From: Paracyclopina nana
Taxonomy: Eukaryota > Arthropoda > Copepoda > Cyclopoida > Cyclopettidae
Length of the DNA stretch: 64,000 nucleotides
Assembly (NCBI GenBank): GCA_019096065.1
Contig: JAGUCH010000001.1
Span: forward strand, 7,998,001-8,062,000
Direction of reading: 5' to 3'
Shown here: in pieces, positions 38,801 to 48,890 of the stretch
Layout of the letters: each line of letters starts with the position of its first letter
Position numbering within the stretch: position 1 is the stretch's first letter
Notes under the pieces: generated by a model
Told to the model about the DNA's origin: nothing
Seen by the model: only the letters and a program-made list of their open reading frames with translations
Databases searched by the model: none
Made by a program: the position numbers and the translations under genes

Positions 38801-39878
38801 GCACAGAAATGCTCTCGAGTCATGCAGCACTCATTGTAAGCAAAGCTTTTATGTTCTACATACAAATTGCATTCGCGAGAAATCACACGGTTGTTTGCTT
38901 TGCCATTAATTCAAGATCTGGAGTTGTTGCTCAAAGCACAGAAATGGGCTTTTTTAAAAGAGTAGAAGGCCTAAGAAGGGGTCAACTCGAGTTACCAAGT
39001 TACCAGCAAAAATGCTGCATAAAATATTTTGTGAACCTGAGGAAACGAGAAGAGTGCTGCCACCATCCAAGCTCCTAACAGCATCAGGCTGCATTGGCAA
39101 AAAAGTCCACTGTTGGCCTTTAATGGATATACAACTGCCAAATATCTGTCAATGCTCACGACGACCAAAACCATAGATGACAAGTAGAACCCAAAGGCGC
39201 GAAGAAATGCAAAAACTTTGCAGGCAACGTTACCTGCAAGCCAAAACCTTGATATCCGCCATATTACCTGCAATGAAGAGGGTCTTTTTCAATAATTCGT
39301 TGGAAAAGCAAGAGCTCATAAATGGAAAGCCCCATAGATAAGCCCATAGCTTGCATATTCCTTCGTAAACTAATGGGATATCTCCCCAATTCTATAACTT
39401 ACATAGCGCACAAACATGAAGAAGACATTTGCGACCATTAAGCTATCCGGAAAAGGAAATTTCAACAGCTTTCCTACGCGTCAGAAAGTGAGACGTAACT
39501 ATTCATAATTCAAAAGAGGAGAATATGATAAACTCAATATTACAGAGCTGCTGATACGAAGAATAAGAGGATGCAAGCATGAATAATGCATTTCTACCAC
39601 TATTTCGAATGTCACCATATAGAACCTAACGACCTTACCTCACTTGGAATGATGATAAACGTCACGATTAAATCTGCGATCGTAAGGTGCAGCAAAATCC
39701 TTGATATGCGGGTTTTTCGAAGGGGTGACGTTATCAGAGAGACGAAGACGGTTAAATTTCCGATACTTGATAGGACGAATAATAAAATCATGGTCGCGAC
39801 TGATGCGAGTATTCTGGATTCAACCGAAAACGTCAGCTCTGTGGCGTTTGATGGAATGGAAGAATTGTCCCCCGACAT
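35832..39878 (-). CDS. GnRH-superfamily peptide GPCR (AKH/corazonin/ACP receptor type)
   Basis: Seven-transmembrane receptor for an adipokinetic-hormone- or corazonin-like peptide. Exons: 39878-39639, 39267-39037, 37653-37425, 37185-36954, 36906-36677, 36235-35832; phases agree and give 521 aa. Seen: N-glycosylation sites at the N-terminus, TM1 GNLTVF, TM2 HLTIADLIVTF, TM3 LRAFGFYLSSMVLVVVSIDRY (DRY motif), ECL2 cysteine in QCVTFN, TM6 AKSRTLRMTLSIVMVF then CCWTPY, and TM7 NSVANPYVYG. The TM3 and AKSRTLRMT/CWTPY blocks are typical of the GnRH/AKH/corazonin receptor family; which ligand cannot be decided by eye. The start follows an acceptor-like TTTTCATAG, so a 5' UTR intron is likely. The last intron joins at CTTTCAG|ACAAGG, chosen because other acceptors meet early stops. 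Intron 2 holds a transposon. Confidence 0.85.
37703..38740. mobile_element. 1,038-bp hAT-like fold-back element in a GPCR intron
   Basis: The element begins GGGGAAAC at 37703 and ends GGCACCC at 38740. It is flanked by a perfect 8-bp target duplication, GTTTTACC, at 37695-37702 and 38741-38748. The left arm is full of ATCTACTTTT- and CTACACTTTT-type words. The right arm is full of their complements (AAAAGTGTAGATCAAAAAGTG), so the whole element is a degenerate palindrome around about 38,200. The ends match the 601-bp element at 31,964. The 8-bp target duplication points to hAT-type mobilisation. There is no transposase frame. Confidence 0.85.
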
Positions 39879-40851
39879 TCTATGAAAAGACAAGAATTGA
39901 GAAAAAGGCAGTGTTTTCAGCGAGCCAATCAACCATTGAAGTTACAAACCAAAATGATAACAATTGCTTTACCTTACAATGAGCTGGTGAGGATGCTTTG
40001 TACTTTAATGGGATGTTTTTACAACAATCGACATAGACCAACTATTTTTGCGCTCTCCGTCTTGCCTTTCACTTCAAATTGCAGGCGAAAGAGAGGCAGA
40101 AAATGGAGAGAAATTCGCAACAAGGAGTGCATGCGATGCTTAAGGAGCCTACACGAACATGCTTCCGCGATGTATCTTGTATCACTCACGAGCATAGCAG
40201 AGTTGATTTGAAAGAATTTTTCATTCATACACCATGGCCGAATTTTAATTGAAAGCAACGAAAAATAAACGTTGAAGAAAAAATTGACTAAAGCTTCATC
40301 ATTTGACCAAAAAAGATACCTATGTAACATAAAGGTAAGAGGAACTGCGGCGGCTGAGGCAAGAGCAAGCAATCTTTTCAAGTAGCAAATTCGAGTGAGC
40401 ATGATTGATCTCACCATTTTTGTTATTCCTTCAGGTGAGCTGAAGCGAGTACCAAAAACTCCTCATTAGGAGAACTCATTTCTTCTAGCACCAACACCCA
40501 AAACAACTCGAAGAATTGGAAAAGCCATTTTCTCTGCTAACCCTTGAATGAACAGAGACAAAAGCACCTTTTCAGTGGTGTTCCATAAGGAACAAAGTGA
40601 ATTACTCAGCAAATTGTATTTCCTCTAAGCATTCATCTTCAAATTGAGTTAGCATAATTTGCATCGTTTTAATAAAAAAAATCGATAGTAGTATAACAGT
40701 ATAAAAATTTGTGGTGATGATGATGTTGTTCTGTGCTAGCTGGAACGTGGGTGAGGGACCATGCGACAATAATCACAGCACACCGAATCGATCTTTCTTT
40801 CATCAAAAGATGGTTAGCAGCATAATTGTCTTTGGTAAAAGGCAGGGCTTG
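39879..40851. other. intergenic upstream of the GPCR, with one uncertain small ORF
   Basis: The minus-strand frame 40417-40019 (132 codons) starts with a basic, then hydrophobic stretch (LLALASAAAVPLTFML) in a good ATG context (AAAAATGG). It could be a small mitochondrial or membrane protein, or the 5' leader of the GPCR gene. I do not recognise it and the rest of the frame is low quality. Confidence 0.3.
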
Positions 40852-41794
40852 TTACAATTCGTCATGTTTGGGGCCGGAGAACTCCTCGTGCGAAATGTAG
40901 CCATCTTTGTCTTTATCCTCATGACTGAAGATCTCCTCGACAAGTTTGTCTTGATCCTTGAGCATTTCAGAGGCTTGTTCGGCCTGTTCACCGCCAGCTT
41001 CCTGCATGGCTTCAACCTAGAAAAACCAATAGCATTAGGGTTCGCTTTGCATTCTGTGTCGGAGGGAATTTTTAAAAGCATAAAAAACCTAAGCATTAGT
41101 GAAAAAGGCTCACATGAAGCGCATGAATGCTACTTTCCAAGCCTACTAAGGTTTTCCTTATGAATTCACCAAGCGCAGCCGACTGCTATTTGAAAACTAC
41201 ATACCTGATCCTTCAAGTACTTGCTCAGCTCTTCTCTGGACAGATTGCCATCGCCATCCAAGTCAATTTGCTTGAATACATTGACGGCTGCTGGCCCATC
41301 CTCGACCTCTAGAAGCTCAATGTCAAAAATCAAAGTGGCTCCACCGGGAATGACCTCTCCAGCACCCTGCAATCAATTATTTATGGATAATGAATGTGGA
41401 TCAAATTACAAGACGAGTTGCAGCAGAAAAAGAGGTATATGTGAGCGTAGAAATGTAGTACCTGATCACCGTAACCCAATTCAGGAGGAACGATGAGTTT
41501 ACGCTTCTCTCCAACGCACATGCCAATGACTCCCTCTTCCCAACCTCGGATGACCTGACCCACGCCAATCTGGAATTTGAAGGGCTCGTTACGATCGACG
41601 GAGGAGTCGAATTTGGTGCCATCCTCGAGGGTGCCGGTATAGTGCATCGTCAATAAATTGCCGTTTTGAGCCTTTTTCTCGCACGCATCCGGAACATAGT
41701 CGTGCTCGACTTTGAGGCCGGACGGATATTCCTCGCCAAAGCCGGGCGAGGCCAAGAAGGCTGCCACAAAAACGGTAAGAAAGACGGTCTTCAT
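40852..41794 (-). CDS. FKBP14: ER-resident FKBP-type peptidyl-prolyl isomerase with EF-hands (FKBP14-like)
   Basis: Prolyl cis-trans isomerase of the endoplasmic reticulum lumen; FKBP14 family members assist collagen and secretory-protein folding (established knowledge). Exons 41794-41462, 41366-41205 and 41016-40852, all phase 0, give 219 aa. Seen: a signal peptide at residues 1-20 (MKTVFLTVFVAAFLASPGFG), an FKBP domain with MHYTGTLEDGTKFDSS, VIRGWEEGVIGMCVGEKR and PPELGYGDQGAGEVIPGGATLIF, then two EF-hand loops (DLDGDGNLSREEL and DKDKDGYISHEEF), ending in the ER-retention signal HDEL. Domain order and length match FKBP14 (human about 211 aa). The start is the only in-frame ATG before the signal peptide. 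Confidence 0.95.
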
Positions 41795-43515
41795 CCTTCG
41801 GCCACGTGAGAGAAAATGTCTGAGTCAGGTAGAAGATGTACTCAGCCTCTTGCAATCTGCTCAGTTCATTCAGTTGATGTTCTTACTTCTTCGTGTCAGT
41901 TTTCGCAGCGTTGCCAGATATATTTGAGCCGGCTGAGCAATATCTGTCATGAAAGTGCCACAACTTTGTGTCCAAGGGCGACTACTACAGCTTGTCGTTC
42001 ATTTAAGGTAGTTTTTCTTTAATTTCCACTATGATATAGCTAAAAGCTGGCTAAAAGATGTCTCCCGGGGAATAATTTTATCTCAACGAATTGGCGACAT
42101 TTTTGAAGTTGCATCAGTAATTAAAAAATAGCCAATGCCGATTTAGCGACATGATTCAAAATCTGTTCACTTCGATTAACTTGCTACTGATCGCTATAGT
42201 TAATATTTCTATGCTAGAGTTACTAGTAGAAATAAGTCAAGATTTTGGCACGGGTGCAATCTAAAAAAAAAACTTAAAAAATCATTCACATCTTGTAACG
42301 CTTTAGATTGACAGTAGTGAAGTTCCACGTCGAACAAGCCTGCCAAATCGACGATCCTACGCAGCCCGGTGGTACAGGACTGGAGGAGACCGGTTCAACG
42401 CTGGCACGGGAAAGACCCACCTGTTCGCGGAGCTCCCAGTTAGCAAACGCTCGGGTGGCTCGCCGATGCTTGCGCGCATCCGATTGCTTGTTTGTGCGCT
42501 CAAATCCGTGTTGTGTTCAATATCATGATCGGTCCCTATGATCTCGCTTTGTTATCATACGTTCCTGAAGAGGAATTAAAATTGTCGATCCTGTTGGTCG
42601 TCGCTGATGTCCTCCAGGCCAAAATACTTAGTAAAAAGAGTCCTGACCTGGCCCTTTTTTGAGGCTCGAGGTTGAGTGACGTCCTTTTTGACGCTTTTCG
42701 TCGTAGCAACGACAATTATAGCTGTAGCAAGATGATCTATAGTATAAGGTGAGCTCTATGCGCAGCTTTACTATAGCACGTCATCGGACTATACTATGGC
42801 AGGGTGCAGGACGAAATTTCTATTTAAATCTGTGGAATTTTCTTGGTGTTAGAATATATGGATTCAAAATTATCCCCAAGAACCCATAAAAACAGCCTAA
42901 TTTTATTTTATGACAAGCTTAAGTTGGAAAAAGGCTGGTAACACTTTCAGGCATGTGATGCGAGCGAGCGTGAGCGCTCACTCTCACATTGGTTTATCCA
43001 GTTCTTGAATTTGAATTTCGCGCTATTTTTATGAACTAGCGCTACTGGAGCGCTCCCTAGAGGAGGACGAAATAACTATTATAGTTGCGTGATTCAAAAG
43101 TAGAATTATTCCGTCAGGATTGCTTGATAGATATGCCCCTGAGCTGTAGTGCCTGAAGCTGAACAGAGCGGAGCGAGAGAGAACACGGCATGGACGACAA
43201 TCAAGGCACCTGCAGAAAGGTGAACCCAAACAAGTCGATCTTAAAGCAAAAATTGACGCCATTGTGCCATCTAACGCACTTTTGCGAAGCCTTACATAGA
43301 GAGCATTAGATTGACGAGGTGAGAAAAAATCCCGAGTGGAAAGTACGAAAAATGCGATGTCAAAGTACGTTTTATTCCTGACCTTCGCCGCCTGGCTGAC
43401 TTTTTCATGCTCCTTGCCTTCAAGTTGTCAGAGCCTCGCGGAAACCTGATTGAGACGAAACGAATTTTCATGGAGGGTTGCCCAACTGACGGCCAGCGCT
43501 TTGTGGCAGCGAAGA
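41795..43515. other. intergenic, with a GC-rich patch
   Basis: No gene can be supported. About 42,310-42,530 is GC-rich with several frames open on both strands, and may be an exon or regulatory island. A CTATAGTATA-type patch lies near 42,735-42,800. Confidence 0.4.
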
Positions 43516-43741
43516 TTAGAGAAACTGCCTGATCTCCTCGTCAACAATCATCTGCAGCAAGTCGGGCTTGTCATCCTCCTCGGCGAGGATCTCCTGAAAA
43601 GTGTCACTATCCGGGGCTGCTAATACGCCATTTTCCTGCGCCACCTTCATTGAGGCAGCCTCTTGAACGCATGTGCCAAGAAAGGCATCATCGACACCGC
43701 AGCTGATTTTGCGCACCGCTCGCATTGGAGATGTCCCTGTA
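43516..43741 (-). CDS. possible C-terminal exon, unknown product
   Basis: A minus-strand frame follows an acceptor-like GTTACAG and runs about 75 codons to TAA at 43,516. It has coding-like composition and an acidic tail (EILAEEDDKPDLL then MIVDEEIRQFL). Upstream exons were not found. I do not recognise the family. It could be a real terminal exon of an unseen gene, or chance. Confidence 0.3.
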
Positions 43742-43746
43742 ACCAA

Positions 43747-44510
43747 CGACGTAACGGTGAGATTTTTGCAGGTGTCACGTTGAGGTCATGTGAGGGCTGC
43801 GCGCAACCTCGATCGTGTCTTACTTTTGCGTACGGTACATTCTTTGCGAAAGTTATCCGAAAGCTCCTTGCTTGGCTGCAATGTGCTTATGAGCTTTTTT
43901 TATTCTTGTCGCGCATGGCTGCCGATTGAATTTACATTTTACCATGTTTAAATGCTCAGATGGATGGGCCTTGAAAGCATTTGATAGTTAATTTCAAAGT
44001 TTCGCATAGTTTGCTCGTGCTTATAAACAGGCATCATCAGTCTGCCGTTTGTTTATCTTTGATATCAAATGTGCACTGGATATTCCCTTGTTCTCTCTGT
44101 AAATGTGAACTGTAGCTGTTAAGCTTGTTTCCGCCCTATGAACCCGCTTTTCATGACTTGCGTTTAATACCCATGAACGCGATAAAAATCTTCTCTGAGT
44201 CTGTATCAATCATTGACCCAAAAAGCCTTCATCATTCTAAATAAATAGTAGGTGACATCGAGAGAGTAGGAGCAGTTTTTTTGAACAGCTCTTGCGCGAA
44301 AGAGTCGCAAGATCGAGAAGGTAAATGAGATCCCAGCCAGCTCGGCACAAAAATTGAGCTAGTAGAACAGTTTTCGTGCGGTGCAGTGTGCTTGAAAAGC
44401 AAAAGCTTTCTTTGTTTCAATTTACCATCTGACGACAAAAGCACTGTATGCATAAAAATAGCCACTGATGCAGTTGAATACACGTTAAGTAGTTTTAAAT
44501 TATCTAATCA
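43747..44510. other. intergenic downstream of the homeobox gene
   Basis: No supported gene; it probably includes the homeobox gene's 3' UTR (AATAAATAG near 44,240 on the + strand is not in the right orientation to help). Confidence 0.4.
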
Positions 44511-45210
44511 CTAGCCGTGAAAACTTGTTTTCAATTTACATTGAATCGTGAGGTGAAAACAGCTTTTAATCAGCCCCTTAGACACTATAGTACGATCAAC
44601 GAATATACCTCTACTTTGGCTGGGGCTTTCATCTTCGATGTTGATATCCTCCCTAATTGCTGACTCGATATCGATCGTCTGCTCGCTTTTTCGCCACTTG
44701 GCTCTTCTATTTTGGAACCAAACCTGTGATATCGTAAAGTTTTTTCACGTATGACCTTATCGCCCGTCAGAGTGAATTGCTACCTGAATTCTCGATTCAC
44801 TGAGCCCAATGCGAGCAGCTAAAACTTCTCGCAAAAATACATCTGGGTAATGAGTTTTAGCAAACACTCTTTCCAGCTCCTCCAATTGATTGGTTGAAAA
44901 GGACGTTCTGCAATAAAATCAAATGAAGCTATATGAGCTAGAAAAAAAACCACAGCTCCTATCCTAACCTGTGTCGTTTGTACAGCCTTCTGCCGTCATT
45001 GTTCCTCTTCCTCTCACTCAATTTGGTCAGCCACTCTTCTATATCTTCAACGTTAGTAAAAGGCTGATGTAGAGCTACCGGCAATTGAGGCAAAGCAAAG
45101 GAAACTGGCACCAAAGGCCTCACTGTGAAATTAGGCGTAGTCAGAACTGGAGCCAAGTGAGATAATGGATTTGTCATAATTGAATTAGAAAACGTTGCCT
45201 CGGAAGCCAT
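44511..45210 (-). CDS. paired-class (Q50) homeobox transcription factor
   Basis: Sequence-specific DNA-binding protein of the nucleus. Exons 45210-44969, 44907-44784 and 44723-44511 join in phase to encode 192 aa. The homeodomain (about residues 77-136) begins YKRHRTSF and continues [20 protein letters not shown]. It ends in [14 protein letters not shown], with Gln at homeodomain position 50 and Asn at 51. Two introns split the homeodomain, one after RHR and one just before VWFQN; the second is a position common in PRD-class genes. The FAKTHYPD..(M/L)RE and RIGLSESR blocks look closest to Otp-like members, but orthology is not certain. There is no paired domain or OAR motif in this model. The last exon contains a GAG|GTATAT donor-like site, so the true C-terminus may differ. 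Confidence 0.85.
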
Positions 45211-45653
45211 GGCTCAGAACTAACCGTGTAAAAAGTAGAGAAAGCTGTATGGAAACTTCTATGGCTTCACCATTCTTCATGGTTTATATTCATCATCATC
45301 ATTCCAGTTGTTTTTTCATTTCATCCTTGTAAATAGGCTGGGTTGACGCGCGCACAAATCCGTTTTACCTTTTTCCACTTCCATAGCTGCAAACCAGAAT
45401 TACGCCAATGTTTTCCATCATGTGCATTCGAATAATGAAATTTATTAGCCATACCACAGAGAGAGAGAGAGAGAATAGAGCAGGAAAAAGAGAGCTTTCT
45501 CCATTCGCTCTCGTGAATTAAAACACTCCGAGTATCAAGACCAAAGAAGAAGTGCTTTTTTCATATGTATCACATGTGACAGCCATTAACCGAATTCTGT
45601 TAGCGTGCGCCAGTGTTCACCGTACCTTCTTTCAGATCGGATGCGCATCCAAA
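45211..45653. other. intergenic between divergent homeobox and nuclear receptor genes
   Basis: About 440 bp shared by two divergent genes, probably containing both promoters. A (GA)n microsatellite lies at about 45,458-45,474. A TTCTTTCAG acceptor-like site near 45,634 suggests that the nuclear receptor may have a non-coding or trans-spliced leader. Confidence 0.5.
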
Positions 45654-48206
45654 ATGTCATATTTGGACCCTAGCAAGAGCAGCTTTTATGAAACCTCACT
45701 CATGAATGAAGAGTGCAAAATCTGTCCCATTTGTCAAGAGCCCTCTGAGCAGCCTCATCAAGTTCACTATGGAGGACTTGCGTGTTTCTCCTGCAGAGCC
45801 TTTTTCAGGAGGGCTCATCAGAAAACCCGAAATCCCAACTTCTCCTGCAAGAAGGGTAACAACTGCGCGATAACAGTGAAAACAAGGAGGAGATGCCAAA
45901 AGTGCAGGTAGGCTTTCAAATTTTCCCAGCAAAAACTTTCACCTTCTCGTGCTCTCGTAACTGATTGATTGTGTTTTTGTAGGTACGAACTCTGCCTGCA
46001 AAATGGCATGAAACCCGAGGCAGTTTTGACGGACGACCAGAAAAAAGTTCGGTTTCGTAACGCATTGCGCAAGAAAGCATCTCGAAAAACAGACTCAGCC
46101 ATAAGTAGGGAGTTCATTGACGATGACGATGACGACGAAGACGGCGAAGATAACGGCTGCACAGATGACCGTCATAAGTACTCCACCCAAAACGGAGATT
46201 CTGGGTTGGACAGTGCAGATGCTGATTCGCGACCTCCTGATTCTCCCATTTCTAAAAAAGCGAGAGTCGAGTACAAAAAAGAGACTTCTGAGTCGTATTC
46301 TGGTGGCGAAGAAGAGATGATAGACGAGTCTTCGAATGGTCCTTATTCCTTTTCCATGGCGAATACCGGAGCTCCCGGCTGTCCAATAGCTATAAGGTAA
46401 TAAAACGCAAAGGCTTAATCTGATATGAAAGTACACTGTCATACTCAATTAAAACTCTTCTCATTTTGTAGGCAAGTAGAAAAAGTGTTATCAAGTTTTA
46501 ATTTGACATGTGGTCAAATGGTGGCCAATGAAGGCTTCAAGCTGGAGTTGTTATCGTTTCATCGAGGGGACGGATGGCTGTCCAAAAAGAGCTTTTTGTC
46601 GTACGTCACTGCTTTGGGGAACCAGTATAGGCACTTTGCTCTCATGCACAAGGAGTTCCGAACATTGCCGAAATCAGATCAGAGGAAGCTGCTCGCAAGA
46701 AACACTCCTCTTTTCATTCAATTTGTCGTGTCCCGGTACATCACAGGCGAGAACGGACTTGACCAAATTCAGTGGTTGATGGGTAAGATCACCATCTAAG
46801 TTTTTCATTTCAATGAGGCAACTAAGTTGCTTTTCTTACAGGACCTCATGCTCCTGAGGTCTCTTCGGAAGAGCAAGTCTCGCTTAGGAAAGTATCGATC
46901 CGGACTCTGAATCAAAGCTTGCGTATGTTCAAGTCCTCGCACCTCCTCGACACGTACAATGAATTCGCGAAAAGACTCAACTTCAAGACACTTCGGTACA
47001 AATGTCTGTCGGTCCTGGGCCACTTGATTCTGTTCCAGCACGATAATACTATGGTCCTAGAAGCTCCGGATCTCGTCAATCTTTTCTGCGAAGATGCACT
47101 GACGATGTGTCCCCATTCCGCAATCTACTTTGGCTGCATCGACAAACCAAACATTCCGGGCATGATTTTTACGCTGGAGGCGATGGCTCGGTTATTTGCA
47201 CAAAATTTTCTGTGGACTTCGGAGGTGGCTCGAAGCAATGACTCCGATTTTGAAACGGATTCTCCATGCACCAGCTCTAACCCTGGTTCACCGTCCTCTG
47301 GAGAAATTTTGAGTTGGACTCCGAGGTAAGCGAATCGTCGTTCAAGTACTTAATTTAGGAAATTTAAAACTTCCTCCTCCTAGGTACAGTGCAGACGAAG
47401 AAAAATGGCTGAACGATAGACTAAGCAAATTGGACGAAGTTAGCACTGCTGTGCGTTTTAGTGAGGACATCATCAATGAGTATATAATGTACTCCTTGAT
47501 TGACGTTCCCTTGTCCAAGCATTTCATGCCTAGAAGCATGCGCATGCTGAACGAGCGCTATCGATGGGTAATGAAAATGCACCCGGAATTTCGCAATTTG
47601 ACGGGGAAACAGCAAATGAAACTTTGGGAGAGAAACAGCCTTTATGGAGTCGCTTTAAATGTTGCTAAATTGGAATCCTGTGAGACAGGTACCCAGCAGA
47701 CAATGTTCATCTTGGGAAAATTTGACAAGGAAATGGTGAATCAGGTACAATATATGAATTATTAAAAGTTAAATGTTAGCTCAAAAATGGAATCTTTCTA
47801 GGCAAGAACAACCATTGGTGGCAAAGAGCCGAAAAAGCTGACGATGGGTGCCACCAACAGATATACTGGTATCCTAACAGAGTCCCATATGGCTAATTTT
47901 GACCGACTGGTCAAAAGCATAGAAAGCGTTATCAAGGATGACACTACCTTCAAGTTGCTAGTCCTAACATTACTCTTCTCCGATATCGATGCGGAAGAAA
48001 TGCCAGAGATGGAAAGGCTGCAAAAAACATACCTCAACATTGTCAGAAGGAGGACCAGAGATTTGGTTTCAAGCGGTGGAGAAAATGAGAACAACTTAGC
48101 ATTAGGCAACATAATGTACTCCAAGTTTAATTCGTGTGTTTGTGATGTCAAAGAACTTGCCATGATTGTTGAAAAGTTGGAGAATATCCACTTGAAAATT
48201 TGCTGA
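45654..48206 (+). CDS. nuclear receptor with one DBD and two tandem LBD-like modules
   Basis: Ligand-regulated-type transcription factor. Exons 45654-45907, 45983-46396, 46472-46782, 46842-47325, 47384-47744 and 47802-48206; phases agree and give 742 aa. The C4 DNA-binding domain is seen: zinc 1 cysteines 24, 27, 44 and 47; zinc 2 cysteines 65, 71, 81 and 84. Its P-box region reads CFSCRAFFRRA, not the usual CEGCKGFF. A hinge of about 130 residues has an acidic run (DDDDDDEDGED) and Ser/Pro stretches. Residues about 223-440 resemble an LBD helix 3-5 region (YRHFALMHKEFRTLP..DQRKLLARN, then QIQWLMG). Residues about 488-742 repeat this pattern (YRWVMKMHPEFRNLT..QQMKLWERN, then FILGKFD). Each module spans two exons and begins with the same split arginine codon. 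No clear AF-2 motif is seen at the end. Subfamily unassigned. The ATG was chosen for context (CAAAATGT). Confidence 0.85.
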
Positions 48207-48890
48207 TGCGATGGAGTGATTGTTGGCTTTAATATGCAAATTTGCATATATTTATGTACATGATCGGCTCAACTTGTCCACTTCTACCTACTACTAGAGC
48301 TCTAGATTTTGATGAGTAGATCGTTCTCAAAACTCAAAACTATCTCATGCTATTTTAATTTGGTAATTGTACCAAGAAACCATGAACGCCTCAAAATTTC
48401 GTTCCGATCAGAGCTGTAGTTTGAGCTGTACCTTTGTAAATTTTTTCCAAAAAAAGGTCAGCTGTTGTTGACAACGGGATACTCTGACAAAAATTCAGTG
48501 CTCTACCTACTACCTACCCAAAAACTGGTCATAATGTGTGATTTGTCAAAAAGAAATTTGCTCAAATGAAGTGAAATAAACTGTCTTTATGTTTTCCCAA
48601 TATCAAGCTCCCAGCTAGTTGTGATTTGGCCAAAACTACGAAAAATTCGTTGTTACGTGGTACATAAAATAATAAGTTAAGAATATAATTTTCAAGCATT
48701 AGAATTGCATTTTCAATGGAACCGGAACTATAAAAAGGGGCAAATGAGAAAATAAGGGATCGTCTTATATTCCGACCTTCATCGCATGCGCCAGCGCCAC
48801 TGTGCAGTGCGCAAGACCGAAAATATAACACAATAACAACAGCTGCTTTTAACTTCACTGGAGGAGTTTTTACATTTTAAAAGTCGCGAA
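48207..48890. other. intergenic between nuclear receptor and WD/FYVE genes
   Basis: Short AT-rich spacer between two genes in the same direction. No gene or RNA was seen. Confidence 0.5.

Noticed and set aside
39410-39480. Hydrophobic minus-strand stretch in the first GPCR intron as an extra exon
   Set aside because: Exons 1 and 2 already join in phase to give a normal TM2-TM3 region; the extra segment would disrupt it.
40711-41163. 150-codon + strand open frame
   Set aside because: It is antisense to FKBP14-like exon 3 and an intron, with no motifs of its own.
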